DNA of 41,591 nt from Paludibacteraceae bacterium (GTDB taxonomy: Bacteria > Bacteroidota > Bacteroidia > Bacteroidales > Paludibacteraceae), in the NCBI GenBank assembly GCA_905233935.1, contig CAJOFU010000011.1, forward strand, positions 1-41,591, given 5' to 3'. The notes under the pieces are model-generated. The model searched no databases, was not told the origin of the DNA, and saw nothing but the letters and a program-made list of their open reading frames with translations. Made by a program: the position numbers and the translations under genes. Below are positions 23,469 through 32,725 of the stretch, piece by piece; position 1 is the stretch's first letter, and the number at the start of each line of letters is the position of its first letter.

Positions 23469-26108
23469 ATGGAATCAAAATACAATCCTACAGACATTGA
23501 AGCACGCTGGTATCAGTACTGGCTGGACAACAAACTCTTTCACAGCGAGCCGGATGGCCGCGAACCGTTTACCGTAGTTATTCCTCCGCCCAACGTGACG
23601 GGTGTACTGCACATGGGACATGTGCTGAACGAGACGATACAAGATATCCTCGTTCGTCGTGCACGCCTCGAAGGCAAGAACGCCTGTTGGGTGCCCGGTA
23701 CTGACCACGCATCCATAGCTACCGAAGCCAAGGTCATCAAGCGATTGAAAGAACAAGGCATCAACAAATCCGACCTCACGCGCGAGCAATTCCTCAAACA
23801 CGCATGGGACTGGACAGACGAGCACGGAGGAATCATCCTCAAGCAGCTCAGGAAACTCGGTTGCTCATGTGACTGGGATCGCACAGCCTTCACAATGGAC
23901 GAGACGCGCTCGAAAGCCGTAATCAGCGTGTTCTGCGACCTGTACAACAAAGGACTCATCTACCGCGGACTCCGCATGGTGAACTGGGATCCTGAGCGCC
24001 AGACGGCACTCAGCGACGAGGAGGTAATCTACCACGACGAGCACTCGAAGTTCTACTACCTCAAATACGAAGTCGTGGAAGAGCCCGGCAAATACGCCAT
24101 CGTTGCCACAACCCGTCCGGAAACTATCTTCGGCGACGTGGCTGTATGCATCAACCCCAAAGAGGAGAAAAACCAGTGGCTGCGCGGCAAACATGTGCGC
24201 ATACCTATTGTAGGACGCGAGATACCTATCATCGAAGACCGTTACGTAGAGATCGGTTTTGGTACAGGCTGTCTTAAAGTGACGCCGGCACACGACGTGA
24301 ATGACTATATGCTCGGTCAGCAGCATAACCTCGTTGCCTACGACATCTTCACGCCCGACGCACATATAAACCTCGACACCATCGAGCCGGAGATAAGCAA
24401 GAACATCCGCAAATACCACGGCTTGGATCGCTTCGACTGCCGCAAACAGATGGCGGAAGACCTCGTAGCCGCAGGTCTCATGGATCATGTCGAAGATTAC
24501 GACAACAAGGTCGGTTACTCCGAGCGCACGAACGTACCCATCGAGCCGCGGCTATCGCTCCAGTGGTTCATCCGCATGAAGCACTTTGCTGACATCGCCC
24601 TGCCGCCGGTAATGAATGACGACATCGTATTCTACCCCACGAAATACAAGAACACCTACCGCAACTGGCTGGAGAACATCAAAGACTGGTGTATCTCGCG
24701 CCAACTCTGGTGGGGACACCGTATTCCAGCGTACTACGATGCCGACCTGCTCGCTCAGACAGGTCTTGAGAACTATCCCGACGACAAGATCATCGTCAGC
24801 CCGACCAAACCCGAAGGCAACTACGTTCAAGACGAAGGCGCTTTGGATACTTGGTTCTCCTCTTGGCTGTGGCCGATCAGTCTCTTCATCGAGAAAGACC
24901 AGGAAATGAAGGACAGCACATGGAAGAACAAGGAACTCTCCTATTACTACCCCACGGCTGACCTTGTTACAGGTCCGGATATTATCTTCTTCTGGGTGGC
25001 ACGCATGATCATGGCGGGTTATGAGTACCAAGGCAAGATGCCTTTCCGTCATGTATATTTCACAGGTATCGTACGCGACAAACTCGGTCGTAAGATGTCC
25101 AAGTCCCTCGGTAACAGTCCTGATCCGCTGGATTTGATTGCGCGATACGGCGCAGACGGCGTGCGTATGGGTATTCTGCTATCCGCACCTGCCGGCAACG
25201 ACATCCTTTACGATGATTCGCTCTGCGAGCAGGGACGCAACTTCTGCAACAAGATTTGGAACTGCTTCCGCATGATGAAGGGTCTCGAGGTTGCCAATAT
25301 CCCGCAGCCCGAGACATCCAAATACGCCATCCAATGGTTCGAAGCCAAACTTGGCGAGACTTCCGCCAATATTGCCGACCTGTTTAGCAAGTATCGTCTC
25401 TCGGAAGCCCTCATGGAGATTTACAAACTCTACTGCGACGAGTTCAGTGGTTGGTACTTGGAGATGATCAAGCCGGGTTACCAACAACCGATCGACCGCG
25501 CTACCTACGAGGCAACGATGGCTTTCTTCGACCGTCTGCTCGTTCTACTCCACCCATTTATGCCGTTCATCACCGAGGAACTTTGGCAGAACCTCTGCGA
25601 GCGCAAACCGGGCGAGAGCATAATGACTGCGTCATTAGAGAAGTCAGAAGTCAGAATTCAGAATTCAGATATTTTGGCTGAAGTCGAGACCCTCAAAGAG
25701 ATCATCGCCGGTATCCGCAATGTGCGCGCCAGCAAGAACATCGCTCCGAAAGAACGACTGACACTGATTTCGCCAATTGAACTCAACGCCCTCGTTGCCA
25801 AACTCGCTAACGTAGAAGTCGCCAATCTTGGCGACTCGACCGGCAACTGCGCCAAGTTCATCGTCGGCACGACGGAGTTCGCGATCCCGATGGATGCGTT
25901 CATCAATGTGGATGAGGAGATCAAGAAACTCGAAGCCGACCTACAACACCAGCAAGGCTTCCTCCGCGGCGTACAAGCCAAACTCGCAAACGAGCGCTTC
26001 GTACAAAACGCCAAACCCGAGATCGTCGAACTCGAACGCAAGAAAGAGCACGACGCATTGGCGCGAATCGAAGCTATAGAAAATCAACTGAAACAATTAC
26101 GCTCATGA
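23469..26108 (+). CDS. valS: Valyl-tRNA synthetase
   Basis: 879 residues. It attaches valine to tRNA-Val and edits threonine errors. Class I signatures are seen: [16 protein letters not shown] (HIGH variant HMGH, residues 48-51) and KMSKS (residues 542-546) in [16 protein letters not shown]; the editing domain ([13 protein letters not shown]), the [17 protein letters not shown] block, anticodon domain and the C-terminal coiled coil ([19 protein letters not shown]) are complete. About residues 724-736 read [12 protein letters not shown], encoded by a run of GTCAGAA/ATTCAGA repeat units. It heads an operon: the stop overlaps pssA (ATGA). It has its own promoter and a leader of three 22-bp repeats. 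Confidence 0.97.
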   Translation: MESKYNPTDIEARWYQYWLDNKLFHSEPDGREPFTVVIPPPNVTGVLHMGHVLNETIQDILVRRARLEGKNACWVPGTDHASIATEAKVIKRLKEQGINKSDLTREQFLKHAWDWTDEHGGIILKQLRKLGCSCDWDRTAFTMDETRSKAVISVFCDLYNKGLIYRGLRMVNWDPERQTALSDEEVIYHDEHSKFYYLKYEVVEEPGKYAIVATTRPETIFGDVAVCINPKEEKNQWLRGKHVRIPIVGREIPIIEDRYVEIGFGTGCLKVTPAHDVNDYMLGQQHNLVAYDIFTPDAHINLDTIEPEISKNIRKYHGLDRFDCRKQMAEDLVAAGLMDHVEDYDNKVGYSERTNVPIEPRLSLQWFIRMKHFADIALPPVMNDDIVFYPTKYKNTYRNWLENIKDWCISRQLWWGHRIPAYYDADLLAQTGLENYPDDKIIVSPTKPEGNYVQDEGALDTWFSSWLWPISLFIEKDQEMKDSTWKNKELSYYYPTADLVTGPDIIFFWVARMIMAGYEYQGKMPFRHVYFTGIVRDKLGRKMSKSLGNSPDPLDLIARYGADGVRMGILLSAPAGNDILYDDSLCEQGRNFCNKIWNCFRMMKGLEVANIPQPETSKYAIQWFEAKLGETSANIADLFSKYRLSEALMEIYKLYCDEFSGWYLEMIKPGYQQPIDRATYEATMAFFDRLLVLLHPFMPFITEELWQNLCERKPGESIMTASLEKSEVRIQNSDILAEVETLKEIIAGIRNVRASKNIAPKERLTLISPIELNALVAKLANVEVANLGDSTGNCAKFIVGTTEFAIPMDAFINVDEEIKKLEADLQHQQGFLRGVQAKLANERFVQNAKPEIVELERKKEHDALARIEAIENQLKQLRS
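25639..25673 (+). repeat. In-frame GTCAG/ATTCAG repeat inside valS
   Basis: AGAAGTCAGAAGTCAG followed by AATTCAGAATTCAGATATT, encoding [11 protein letters not shown] just before the conserved [16 protein letters not shown] helix. It shares AATTCAGAATTCAGATAT and a following TTTTGG with the repeat in alaS, in the same sense relative to the gene. Confidence 0.85.
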
Positions 26109-26824
26109 AAAAGCATATTCCTAACATCATCACTTGCTGCAACCTGCTCAGCGGTGCGATAGCCGTTATGCTGGCAGCAGAAGGATTATTCCATTGTGCA
26201 TTAGGCATGATCATCCTCGGCGCGGTGTTCGATTTCTTTGACGGCATGAGTGCCCGTGCGCTGAAGGTTAAGAACCCCATCGGCAAGGAGATCGACTCGC
26301 TGGCAGATGTCATCACCTTTGGTTTGGCTCCTTCCGTGATGCTCATGCAAGCCATCCGTCTCTCGACCGAAAACAGCAATTACGCATGGGGCTGGTGGTC
26401 GGCTGCGGCACTCATTATGGCTGCGTTCTCTGCCCTGCGTTTGGCTAAGTTCAATATCGACGAACGTCAGACAACTTCGTTCATCGGCTTGGCTACACCT
26501 GCCAATGCTATCTTTTGGGCCTCGCTGATCGCAGCCTTCCCCGATATGGCTTCGTGGGCACAGTTCATGCCGTGGTGCATGTTAGCGGTAGCGGCTGTGA
26601 GCTGCTGGCTGCTGGTGTGCGAGTTGCCGTTTTTCTCGCTTAAGTTCCACAGCCTGAAGTGGAGCGAGAACAAGACACGTTATATGTTCCTCATCGGCTG
26701 TGTGCTGGTGATTGCTCTCTGCTGCTCGTTTGCCGCAGTGCGTCACAACTGGCACTACGCCCTGTTCAGCGGCACAGGAGTCATCCTGTGGTACATCATC
26801 GCGAATCTTTTTCCGGAGAAATAA
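26105..26824 (+). CDS. pssA: CDP-diacylglycerol-serine O-phosphatidyltransferase
   Basis: 239 residues, integral membrane. Makes phosphatidylserine, the precursor of phosphatidylethanolamine. The CDP-alcohol phosphotransferase motif is complete: [20 protein letters not shown] followed by IDSLAD (Asp43, Asp46-Gly47, Ala50-Arg51, Gly60, Asp64, Asp68). Six or so membrane helices follow the usual PssA pattern, and the Asn-Ile-Ile-Thr-Cys-Cys-Asn-Leu start is characteristic of type II PssA. It overlaps valS by 4 nt and precedes the secreted endonuclease by 17 bp, so it is part of the valS operon. Confidence 0.93.
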   Translation: MKKHIPNIITCCNLLSGAIAVMLAAEGLFHCALGMIILGAVFDFFDGMSARALKVKNPIGKEIDSLADVITFGLAPSVMLMQAIRLSTENSNYAWGWWSAAALIMAAFSALRLAKFNIDERQTTSFIGLATPANAIFWASLIAAFPDMASWAQFMPWCMLAVAAVSCWLLVCELPFFSLKFHSLKWSENKTRYMFLIGCVLVIALCCSFAAVRHNWHYALFSGTGVILWYIIANLFPEK

Positions 26825-26841
26825 CTTAAAATATAACTACC

Positions 26842-28668
26842 ATGAAAAAACATCTTACACTGCTAATCGCAGCACTTGTCTCCCTCTCTATGACAGCGGA
26901 GACGTACACGATTGTGTTCAACAGCAGTAATGCAGACTCATCCTCGCCGACAAGCGACTTGACGAGCATCATTCTGACGGCAACCAACAATTGCGTCGAT
27001 GAAATTATTAAAGCCAGCAAGATCTACCGCGCCAAGGAAGGCTACGGCATCAAAGGCGGCACGGGTTCAGAAAAAGGCGAGATTTGCATCGGGTTGGATG
27101 ACACCTATCATATCACCACGATGACGGTCTATGCCGCAGGATACGTCAGCGCTGCCGGCACAGATACAACCGGCACGAGAGGTATCACTGTTTACGACAA
27201 AAACATCCAATGGGAAGCAGGTCACAGGGCAGAGATTCGTCCGTATCAACTCACGCTCAACAAAGATCTTGATTCCATCTACATTGTTGCCAACCTGAAG
27301 AGTAACAACCGTTTCTACGTCCAGAAGATCGAATTCGAGGCAGAAGATCCTCACCCGACACAGGGAATCCTCGAAATGCAATACCCGAAGATCGATTTCG
27401 GTGGTGCCAAATGGGAGAGCGGAGAAGAGCCCTTGGAAGATGTGTTGAACTTCGTTATTGTTGGCAAACATATCGACGGCAACATTTCCCTGTCACTCAA
27501 GAAAGGCTCGTCTTTTACACTGACTGAAACGACATTGCCTGCTGACGGAGGCGATGTTGGTATATATTACAGTCTCCTTTTCCCGGAGGAAATAACCAAA
27601 GCTATTCCTCTGGAAGATGTAGTCATTGCCAAATGTACAGGTTTGGACGGCATCGTGCGCACGCGCGAGCAATCAATTCTGCTGACTATTGTTCCTCCCG
27701 GATCAGGTGGTGCAAGCACCTTCGACCTGGATACTACACGCATGAGCATCGGTTCTATGCCCGGCGATTACTACAAGTTTGCACAAGGCACAGCCGATTC
27801 AACGCTCAAGAATCATATCGGATACATTATCTGTTGTGGCAAACGTTATCGTTATGGTAGCGGTTCACGTAAGTCGTGGGACGGATTCTACCACACCGAC
27901 CGCGATCCGGAAACCAACCAGGTACTTGACATGTACTCCAACAACGTGCGCTACTTCGATCCCGAGAAGCCGACTGCAAGCGTCAAAGACTTTGATATCG
28001 AACACATGCTACCCAAATCTTGGTGGGGAGGTGATGTCAATCCTGCCTACTGCGACTTGTATCACCTTGTGCCGGGCGACTATTCGGCTAACCGCAGCAA
28101 GTCCAACCACGCGCCGGGGTATCCCGCAGACAGTTCGTTCAACAACGGATCGTTTGTAACCGGCAGCGGCGCAGCTTACGGTCTGGTGCGCGTGTTCTGC
28201 CCGGAAGACAAATACAAAGGCGATTTTGCCCGTGCATACTTCTATATTGCCGCTTGTTACGGTGATTCGCTCACATGGATAGAGAAAGGCGAACCCGGTG
28301 TAGCTATGACCAATGAGGGTTGGGAAGAGTTCCGTCCGTGGCTGCGTGACATTCTGTTAGAGTGGCATCGAATGGATCCTGTCAGCGAGAAAGAGCTCAA
28401 ACGTGCTATTGAGGTCAACAAGATTCAAGGTAACCGTAACCCGTTCATTGACTACCCCGAACTCGTCGAGTATATCTGGGGCGACAAGAAAGGCGAAGCT
28501 GTTGACTTCCGTAAACTCACACAGAGTTACGGTGACAAGTACGATGATGGTACTGCAACAGGCATATATGATGCCGAGTCACAAACGCCTGCAGCCTACA
28601 AGATACTGCGTGACGGACACATCTACATCACCGTAGGTGACCGCACCTACTCTATCCTTGGGCTATAA
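26842..28668 (+). CDS. Secreted endonuclease I-family nuclease
   Basis: 608 residues. A signal peptide (residues 1-19) leads into an N-terminal beta-rich region of about 300 residues (a Bacteroidales adhesion or binding module of unclear type), then an endonuclease I (EndA/NucM-like, His-Me finger) domain: FDIEHMLPKSWWGGDVNPAY around residue 383, DLYHLVPGDYSANRSKSNHA, and PCEDKYKGDFARAYFY-like later block. The His in IEHMLP should be the general base. The tail AAYKILRDGHIYITVGDRTY resembles the end of the BspA-like protein at 18.2 kb, a secretion- or surface-associated tail. It probably degrades external DNA. Co-transcribed with pssA. Confidence 0.88.
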   Translation: MKKHLTLLIAALVSLSMTAETYTIVFNSSNADSSSPTSDLTSIILTATNNCVDEIIKASKIYRAKEGYGIKGGTGSEKGEICIGLDDTYHITTMTVYAAGYVSAAGTDTTGTRGITVYDKNIQWEAGHRAEIRPYQLTLNKDLDSIYIVANLKSNNRFYVQKIEFEAEDPHPTQGILEMQYPKIDFGGAKWESGEEPLEDVLNFVIVGKHIDGNISLSLKKGSSFTLTETTLPADGGDVGIYYSLLFPEEITKAIPLEDVVIAKCTGLDGIVRTREQSILLTIVPPGSGGASTFDLDTTRMSIGSMPGDYYKFAQGTADSTLKNHIGYIICCGKRYRYGSGSRKSWDGFYHTDRDPETNQVLDMYSNNVRYFDPEKPTASVKDFDIEHMLPKSWWGGDVNPAYCDLYHLVPGDYSANRSKSNHAPGYPADSSFNNGSFVTGSGAAYGLVRVFCPEDKYKGDFARAYFYIAACYGDSLTWIEKGEPGVAMTNEGWEEFRPWLRDILLEWHRMDPVSEKELKRAIEVNKIQGNRNPFIDYPELVEYIWGDKKGEAVDFRKLTQSYGDKYDDGTATGIYDAESQTPAAYKILRDGHIYITVGDRTYSILGL

Positions 28669-28674
28669 TCATCG

Positions 28675-28704
28675 TAATCAGTTAAATCTGTTCAATCTGT
28701 GAAC
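28675..28704 (+). repeat. AATCTG oligomeric repeat containing the PAP2 start
   Basis: TAATCAGTTAAATCTGTTCA followed by ATCTGTGAAC: three variants of a 9-10-bp unit ending in GTGAAC. The GTG (28699-28701) is the only plausible start of the PAP2 gene. The same repeat, inverted, occurs at 35171-35200. Confidence 0.8.
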
Positions 28705-29427
28705 CTGAAAGTATCCATCCAGCGAAATAGTGTATTTCTGAGTTTATGGTTAGCGTCCGTTGTGGCGCTAACCATTGCTCTTTGCCTAATCGACAAAGGT
28801 TCACTGCATCTGCTCCTCTGTGACCATCACTCGGCGTGGGGCGATGTGCTGATGCCTATACTCTCCGACACCTGCAACTGGCTACCCTACCTCACTGCTG
28901 TCGTTTTATTGCTTTGGCGTTGGCAGGCTGGCGTATTCATGAGCGGATCACTTATTCTCTCCACCATCATCACCCAAACCATCAAACACATAGTCCGCGC
29001 ACCCCGACCACTCACATGGTTTGCAGAGAATATGCCGGACATTTCTCTGCCTCTCACCGAAGGTGTCCGCATGAACTATCACTTGAGTTTTCCCTCCGGT
29101 CACACCACCACATTCTTCTGCCTGTATTTCGCCCTTTGCGCCTTATATACCTACTATATCTATTCACCCGCATCAGCCAACCCGTTTTGGGCTAAGTTCT
29201 TCCCACAAAAACAATCAACGCCTTCCTCATCAAGGAAAGCGTCAATCGGTTGGAGCATTGCTGTGCAACTGCTTTTATTTGTTTTGGCAGCCGCAAGTTC
29301 CTACTCCCGCCTGTATCTGAGCCAGCATTTCGCCTTGGACGTACTTGCCGGCATGCTCATCGGCGTTCTTAGTGTCGCTATTGTTGCGCATATCTTTGCT
29401 GTCGTTATGCGCCGCAAAACCGACTAA
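28699..29427 (+). CDS. PAP2-family membrane phosphatase
   Basis: 242 residues with about six membrane helices. All three lipid-phosphatase motifs are present: KHIVRAPRP (residues 96-103 region), PSGHTTTFF (132-140) and SRLYLSQHFALDVLAG (203-218) with catalytic His. Members dephosphorylate undecaprenyl pyrophosphate, phosphatidylglycerol phosphate or lipid A; neighbouring pssA makes a lipid substrate plausible (inference). The start is GTG within the repeat at 28675-28704; the next in-frame candidate lies inside the first membrane helix. Its stop overlaps the convergent M23 peptidase gene by 3 bp. Confidence 0.88.
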   Translation: MNLKVSIQRNSVFLSLWLASVVALTIALCLIDKGSLHLLLCDHHSAWGDVLMPILSDTCNWLPYLTAVVLLLWRWQAGVFMSGSLILSTIITQTIKHIVRAPRPLTWFAENMPDISLPLTEGVRMNYHLSFPSGHTTTFFCLYFALCALYTYYIYSPASANPFWAKFFPQKQSTPSSSRKASIGWSIAVQLLLFVLAAASSYSRLYLSQHFALDVLAGMLIGVLSVAIVAHIFAVVMRRKTD

Positions 29428-30392
29428 TCCAGCATATCGCCGTAGTTGTTGGAGAGTTGAACCATCTGGTCGTACTCCTCCGGATTGAGGTCGTAGAAGT
29501 AATAGTTACGCGGATCAACGTGATGCCCCTGAACATGCACCTCGTAGTGCAAGTGCGGGCCTGTTGACTTACCCGTGCTACCGACAAGGGCGATGATATC
29601 CGAGCGTTTGACTTTCTGCCCTACGCGCACCAAAGCTTTGAACAAGTGCGCATAGAGCGTTTCGTAACCGAATCCATGATCGATAATCACCGTGTTGCCG
29701 TAACCTTGTTTCCAGCCTACGAACTTCACTTTGCCGTTGCCTGTTGCAAACACCTCTGTGCCGGTCGGAGCCGTGAAGTCCATACCTGCATGGAACTTAC
29801 GCACATGATACACCGGGTCGATGCGCACGCCATAACCCGAAGCGACACGGGTCAGGTCTTTGTTGAGCACCGGCTGGATGGCAGGAATACACTCCATTCG
29901 GATCTCGCGCGTCTTGGCGAGGTCGATGATCTCCTCGTAGGACTTTGCCTGGACGTAGGTCTGCTTCTCCAAGAGATCAACTTTGCGCGTCAAGTCAGCA
30001 GCCAGTTGGGTATTTGCCAGACGGGAGATATTGTCGTAATACGCGGCATTGACAGCAATTCCCTTGCGTGAGGACATCGGTATAGGTTCAGCGCCGAGGA
30101 TGACACGATAGAGGTTATCATCCCGCTGTTGCAGGTCGGCAAGCACCAGTTGCATACCCTCGCAACGCTTGCTGAGCAGTTCGTACTGCGCCTCGAGGGA
30201 TTGTTTCTCGGAGATGAGTTGGCGCTCCTTGGGCGAAGGGAAGAACGAGAAGAAAATATAAAAGAACACGATGCCGAGGCATATACCTCCCAGGATATAC
30301 CATCCTGCTCTACGCAGCCAGTATTTGAAACCGTGCTCCACACGCTCCATAGCGAGCGTTTCGGGGTTGATATTAAAGTGTGACTTTGCCAT
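29424..30392 (-). CDS. M23-family (LytM) peptidoglycan endopeptidase-like protein
   Basis: 322 residues. One N-terminal membrane anchor (WYILGGICLGIVFFYIFFSF) is followed by a coiled coil (about residues 60-110), then a C-terminal LytM domain in the periplasm: KFHAGMDFTAPTGTEVFATG (first zinc His and Asp), GYGNTVIIDHGFGYETLYAH and TGKSTGPHLHYEVHVQG (HLHYE with the remaining histidines). The metal-binding set is complete, so it should be active or act in division-type regulation. Layout is that of the common Bacteroidetes membrane-anchored M23 peptidase. Downstream of mnmA, separated by an oligomeric repeat. Confidence 0.92.
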   Translation of the reverse strand: MAKSHFNINPETLAMERVEHGFKYWLRRAGWYILGGICLGIVFFYIFFSFFPSPKERQLISEKQSLEAQYELLSKRCEGMQLVLADLQQRDDNLYRVILGAEPIPMSSRKGIAVNAAYYDNISRLANTQLAADLTRKVDLLEKQTYVQAKSYEEIIDLAKTREIRMECIPAIQPVLNKDLTRVASGYGVRIDPVYHVRKFHAGMDFTAPTGTEVFATGNGKVKFVGWKQGYGNTVIIDHGFGYETLYAHLFKALVRVGQKVKRSDIIALVGSTGKSTGPHLHYEVHVQGHHVDPRNYYFYDLNPEEYDQMVQLSNNYGDMLD

Positions 30393-30393
30393 A

Positions 30394-30460
30394 ATTCAGT
30401 ATTCAGTATTCAGTATTCAGAAATCAGTATTCAGAAATCATAAGTCAGAAGTCAGATTAT
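30394..30460. repeat. ATTCAGT/AAATCAG/GTCAGA oligomeric spacer with mnmA stop
   Basis: About 65 bp made of ATTCAGT (four times), AAATCAG, ATTCAGA and AAGTCAG units. It fills the whole gap between mnmA and the M23 gene; the TGA of mnmA (30452-30454, reverse strand) lies within it. Same family as the in-frame repeats in alaS and valS. Confidence 0.85.
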
Positions 30461-31525
30461 TATTCCTCCGCCGACGACTAAACCGTCCTTGTAGAGGACG
30501 AGCGATTGCCCGGGCGTTGGTGCCCAAACGGGATTATCGAACGTTAGTTCCAATGCATCATTCGCGGCTTCAATCATCAGCGAAGCGGGTGCTGCTTGCG
30601 AGCGATAGCGTATTCGCGCTTCAACGCGCGGGTTATTCATTAACCATTGCTTGTCGCGGATGCGGATGTCGCGTGCCTTTACACGGGTTGTATTCAGGTC
30701 ATCATGATGCCCAAGCGTGATGCAGTTGGTAGCGGTATCTATCTTCGTCACAAATGCCTGATAACCGAGTGCAACGCCCAAACCTTTGCGCTGACCGATG
30801 GTGTAGAACGGACAGCCCTGATGACGACCTACCACCTTGCCCTCGGCATCGATATACTCACCAGCCTCGGGGTGTACGCCTTCGCGCTCCAAAAAACCAC
30901 GGTAGTCATTGTCGGGGATAAAGCAAACCTCTTGCGACTCGGGTTTCTTAACCAGCGCATCGAATCCGTGGGCAGCCGCAATGCAACGTACTTCGTCTTT
31001 CGTCAGGTCACCCAGTGGGAAGATCGTGTGGCGCAGATTATCGTCGGTCAGCATCCAGAGGAAGTATGTCTGATCCTTGTGCGTATCAACAGCCGTGCGC
31101 AGATAGATATGTCCGTTATGCTCGGCAATGCGCGCATAATGCCCTGTAGCAATCATCTCGCAGCCATATTCTTTAGCGGCATCGAGCAATGTACCCCACT
31201 TGATGTGACTGTTGCACAGCACGCAGGGATTAGGCGTGCGACCGTGAGCGTATTCATCTACAAAGTTACGGATCACATGCTCGCGGAACGTGTCGCGGAA
31301 ATCCACAATGTGATGCTCAAATCCCAGCCGCTCGGCGTTGTGCTTGGCTTCCATGATGCTCTCAATGGAGCAACAGCCTTTCTCCTTGGCAAAGCATGAC
31401 TCCTTCATCGAGTCAAACGTGCGGAACGTGACACCCACCAACTCATAGCCCTGCTCCTTCAAAAGCAAAGCACTCACAGTGGAATCAATTCCACCCGACA
31501 TGGCTATCAGTACACGTTTGGGCAT
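30452..31525 (-). CDS. mnmA: tRNA-specific 2-thiouridylase
   Basis: 357 residues. It adds sulfur to U34 of tRNA-Lys, Glu and Gln. PP-loop AMSGGIDSTVSALLL (residues 8-22), catalytic Cys101 in TPNPCVLCN and second Cys201 in SQEVCFIPDNDY are present, as are GHYARI and the GQRKGLGVALG segment of the C-terminal domains. The SGGIDST (not SGGVDSS) P-loop and RTFDSMKESCFAKEKGCC insertion mark the Bacteroidetes paralogue group. Divergent from the phytase-like gene; a weak promoter-like match lies at about 31569-31599 (CAAA, 19 nt, one mismatch in the -7 box). Confidence 0.95.
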   Translation of the reverse strand: MPKRVLIAMSGGIDSTVSALLLKEQGYELVGVTFRTFDSMKESCFAKEKGCCSIESIMEAKHNAERLGFEHHIVDFRDTFREHVIRNFVDEYAHGRTPNPCVLCNSHIKWGTLLDAAKEYGCEMIATGHYARIAEHNGHIYLRTAVDTHKDQTYFLWMLTDDNLRHTIFPLGDLTKDEVRCIAAAHGFDALVKKPESQEVCFIPDNDYRGFLEREGVHPEAGEYIDAEGKVVGRHQGCPFYTIGQRKGLGVALGYQAFVTKIDTATNCITLGHHDDLNTTRVKARDIRIRDKQWLMNNPRVEARIRYRSQAAPASLMIEAANDALELTFDNPVWAPTPGQSLVLYKDGLVVGGGIII

Positions 31526-31602
31526 AAAACAACGGGATGAATTGCATCCTTTACGCTTAATACAACTGCAAAAATCGTGCCGTAGATTTTTTTGACAAAT
31601 AA

Positions 31603-31634
31603 TTTGCTTTTCTCGAAAAATTGTTGTATCTTTG
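31603..31634 (+). promoter_or_regulatory. Promoter for the phytase-like gene
   Basis: TTTG (31603-31606), 20 nt, TATCTTTG (31627-31634), 23 bp before ATG 31658. A functional-looking promoter in front of a gene that is frameshifted as sequenced. Confidence 0.8.
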
Positions 31635-31657
31635 CGTCAAAATTTGAACACACATCT

Positions 31658-32714
31658 ATGCAGAAATCTATATCCCGACATATTCTAACGACACTTATCG
31701 TTGGCATCATAGTGCTTGCATCGGCTTGCAAGAGCAACAATACGAACAATCCTCCTGAGGAAGACAAGCAGATCATCGTTGATTACAAATACCTTAATGC
31801 AGCCGAGATACGCGAAAGCAAATCTGAGTCTGAACGTGCGGAGTATGCCTCGTACTCCTGGCGCATTGAGCGTGAACAGGGTTCAGCTTTCCCCAAGAAT
31901 TTCCGCACGTGCATGGACGAATTCAAGGAGCAAAAGCAGCACGAGGGCTATGACCCCGACTACGTACCTTCGCGCCAAGGCATGGATGAGTTGAAAGTCA
32001 GTGCAAGTTCGGATTTCAGTGACTCGGAATTGGATTCCCTGGTCAGCGTATTGCGCCAACTGCATTCGGGAGCCATCACGATTGTTGACCTGAGAAACGA
32101 GTCACACGGTTTGCTCAACGGCAACCATGTGTCACGCTATGGCAAGTATAATTGGGAGAATATAGGTCTTACGCCACAAACGATCATTGCCAACGAAACC
32201 GAACTGATTCACAGTTGCTTGGGCAAACAGAAGATTGTAGCCGAACTGAGCAGCAGCAACGATTATGTACCCATCTGCCGAAACGGAAGAGGAAGCCTGC
32301 AGAAAGCGCGGCTTGGGGTACGTGCGGTTCACGGCGTTGGATCATTGTTTTGCCAACCCGAAGATCATTGATGATTTCCTGACGTTTGCGCGTAACCTGC
32401 CGGAAGACACATGGCTGCATTTCCATTGCCAGGCAGGCAAGGGACGGACGACTATGTTTCTTGTGTTCTACGATTTTCTGCGCAACCTCGACGTGTCGGC
32501 TACAGACATAATTTACCGCCAATACAAGATCGGCGGTAACTACATGCTCTACCAAGGCGATGACCCGGGTGAAAAGCAATGGAAAGTGGAACTATACAAG
32601 GAGAAAGCCGCTATGGTTCCGCTCGTGTATGAGTATATCCAGAACAACTATCAACAAGATTTCCCGCTCAGTTGGTCGCAATGGAAATCACAGTTTGCCC
32701 GCTCAGAGGACTAA
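31658..32714 (+). pseudogene. Cysteine-phytase/PTP-like lipoprotein, frameshifted
   Basis: Without the frameshift the protein would have about 352 residues: a lipoprotein signal (VGIIVLASAC), a long N-terminal part (ASSDFSDSELDSL, TIVDLRNESHGLLNG), and the phosphatase signature HFHCQAGKGRTTMFLVFYDF (Cys and Arg of HCxxGxxR, with the Lys-containing loop of inositol hexakisphosphate phosphatases). The first half is open from 31658 to 32371, the second from before 32265 to 32714. Removing one C from the CCC at 32270-32272 joins NDYVP directly to SAETEEEACRKRGLGYVRF, so the lesion is a +1 change in a short homopolymer, either real or a sequencing error. Substrate (phytate or phosphoprotein) is inferred from family resemblance. 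Confidence 0.85.
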
Positions 32715-32725
32715 TTCTTTCCCTA

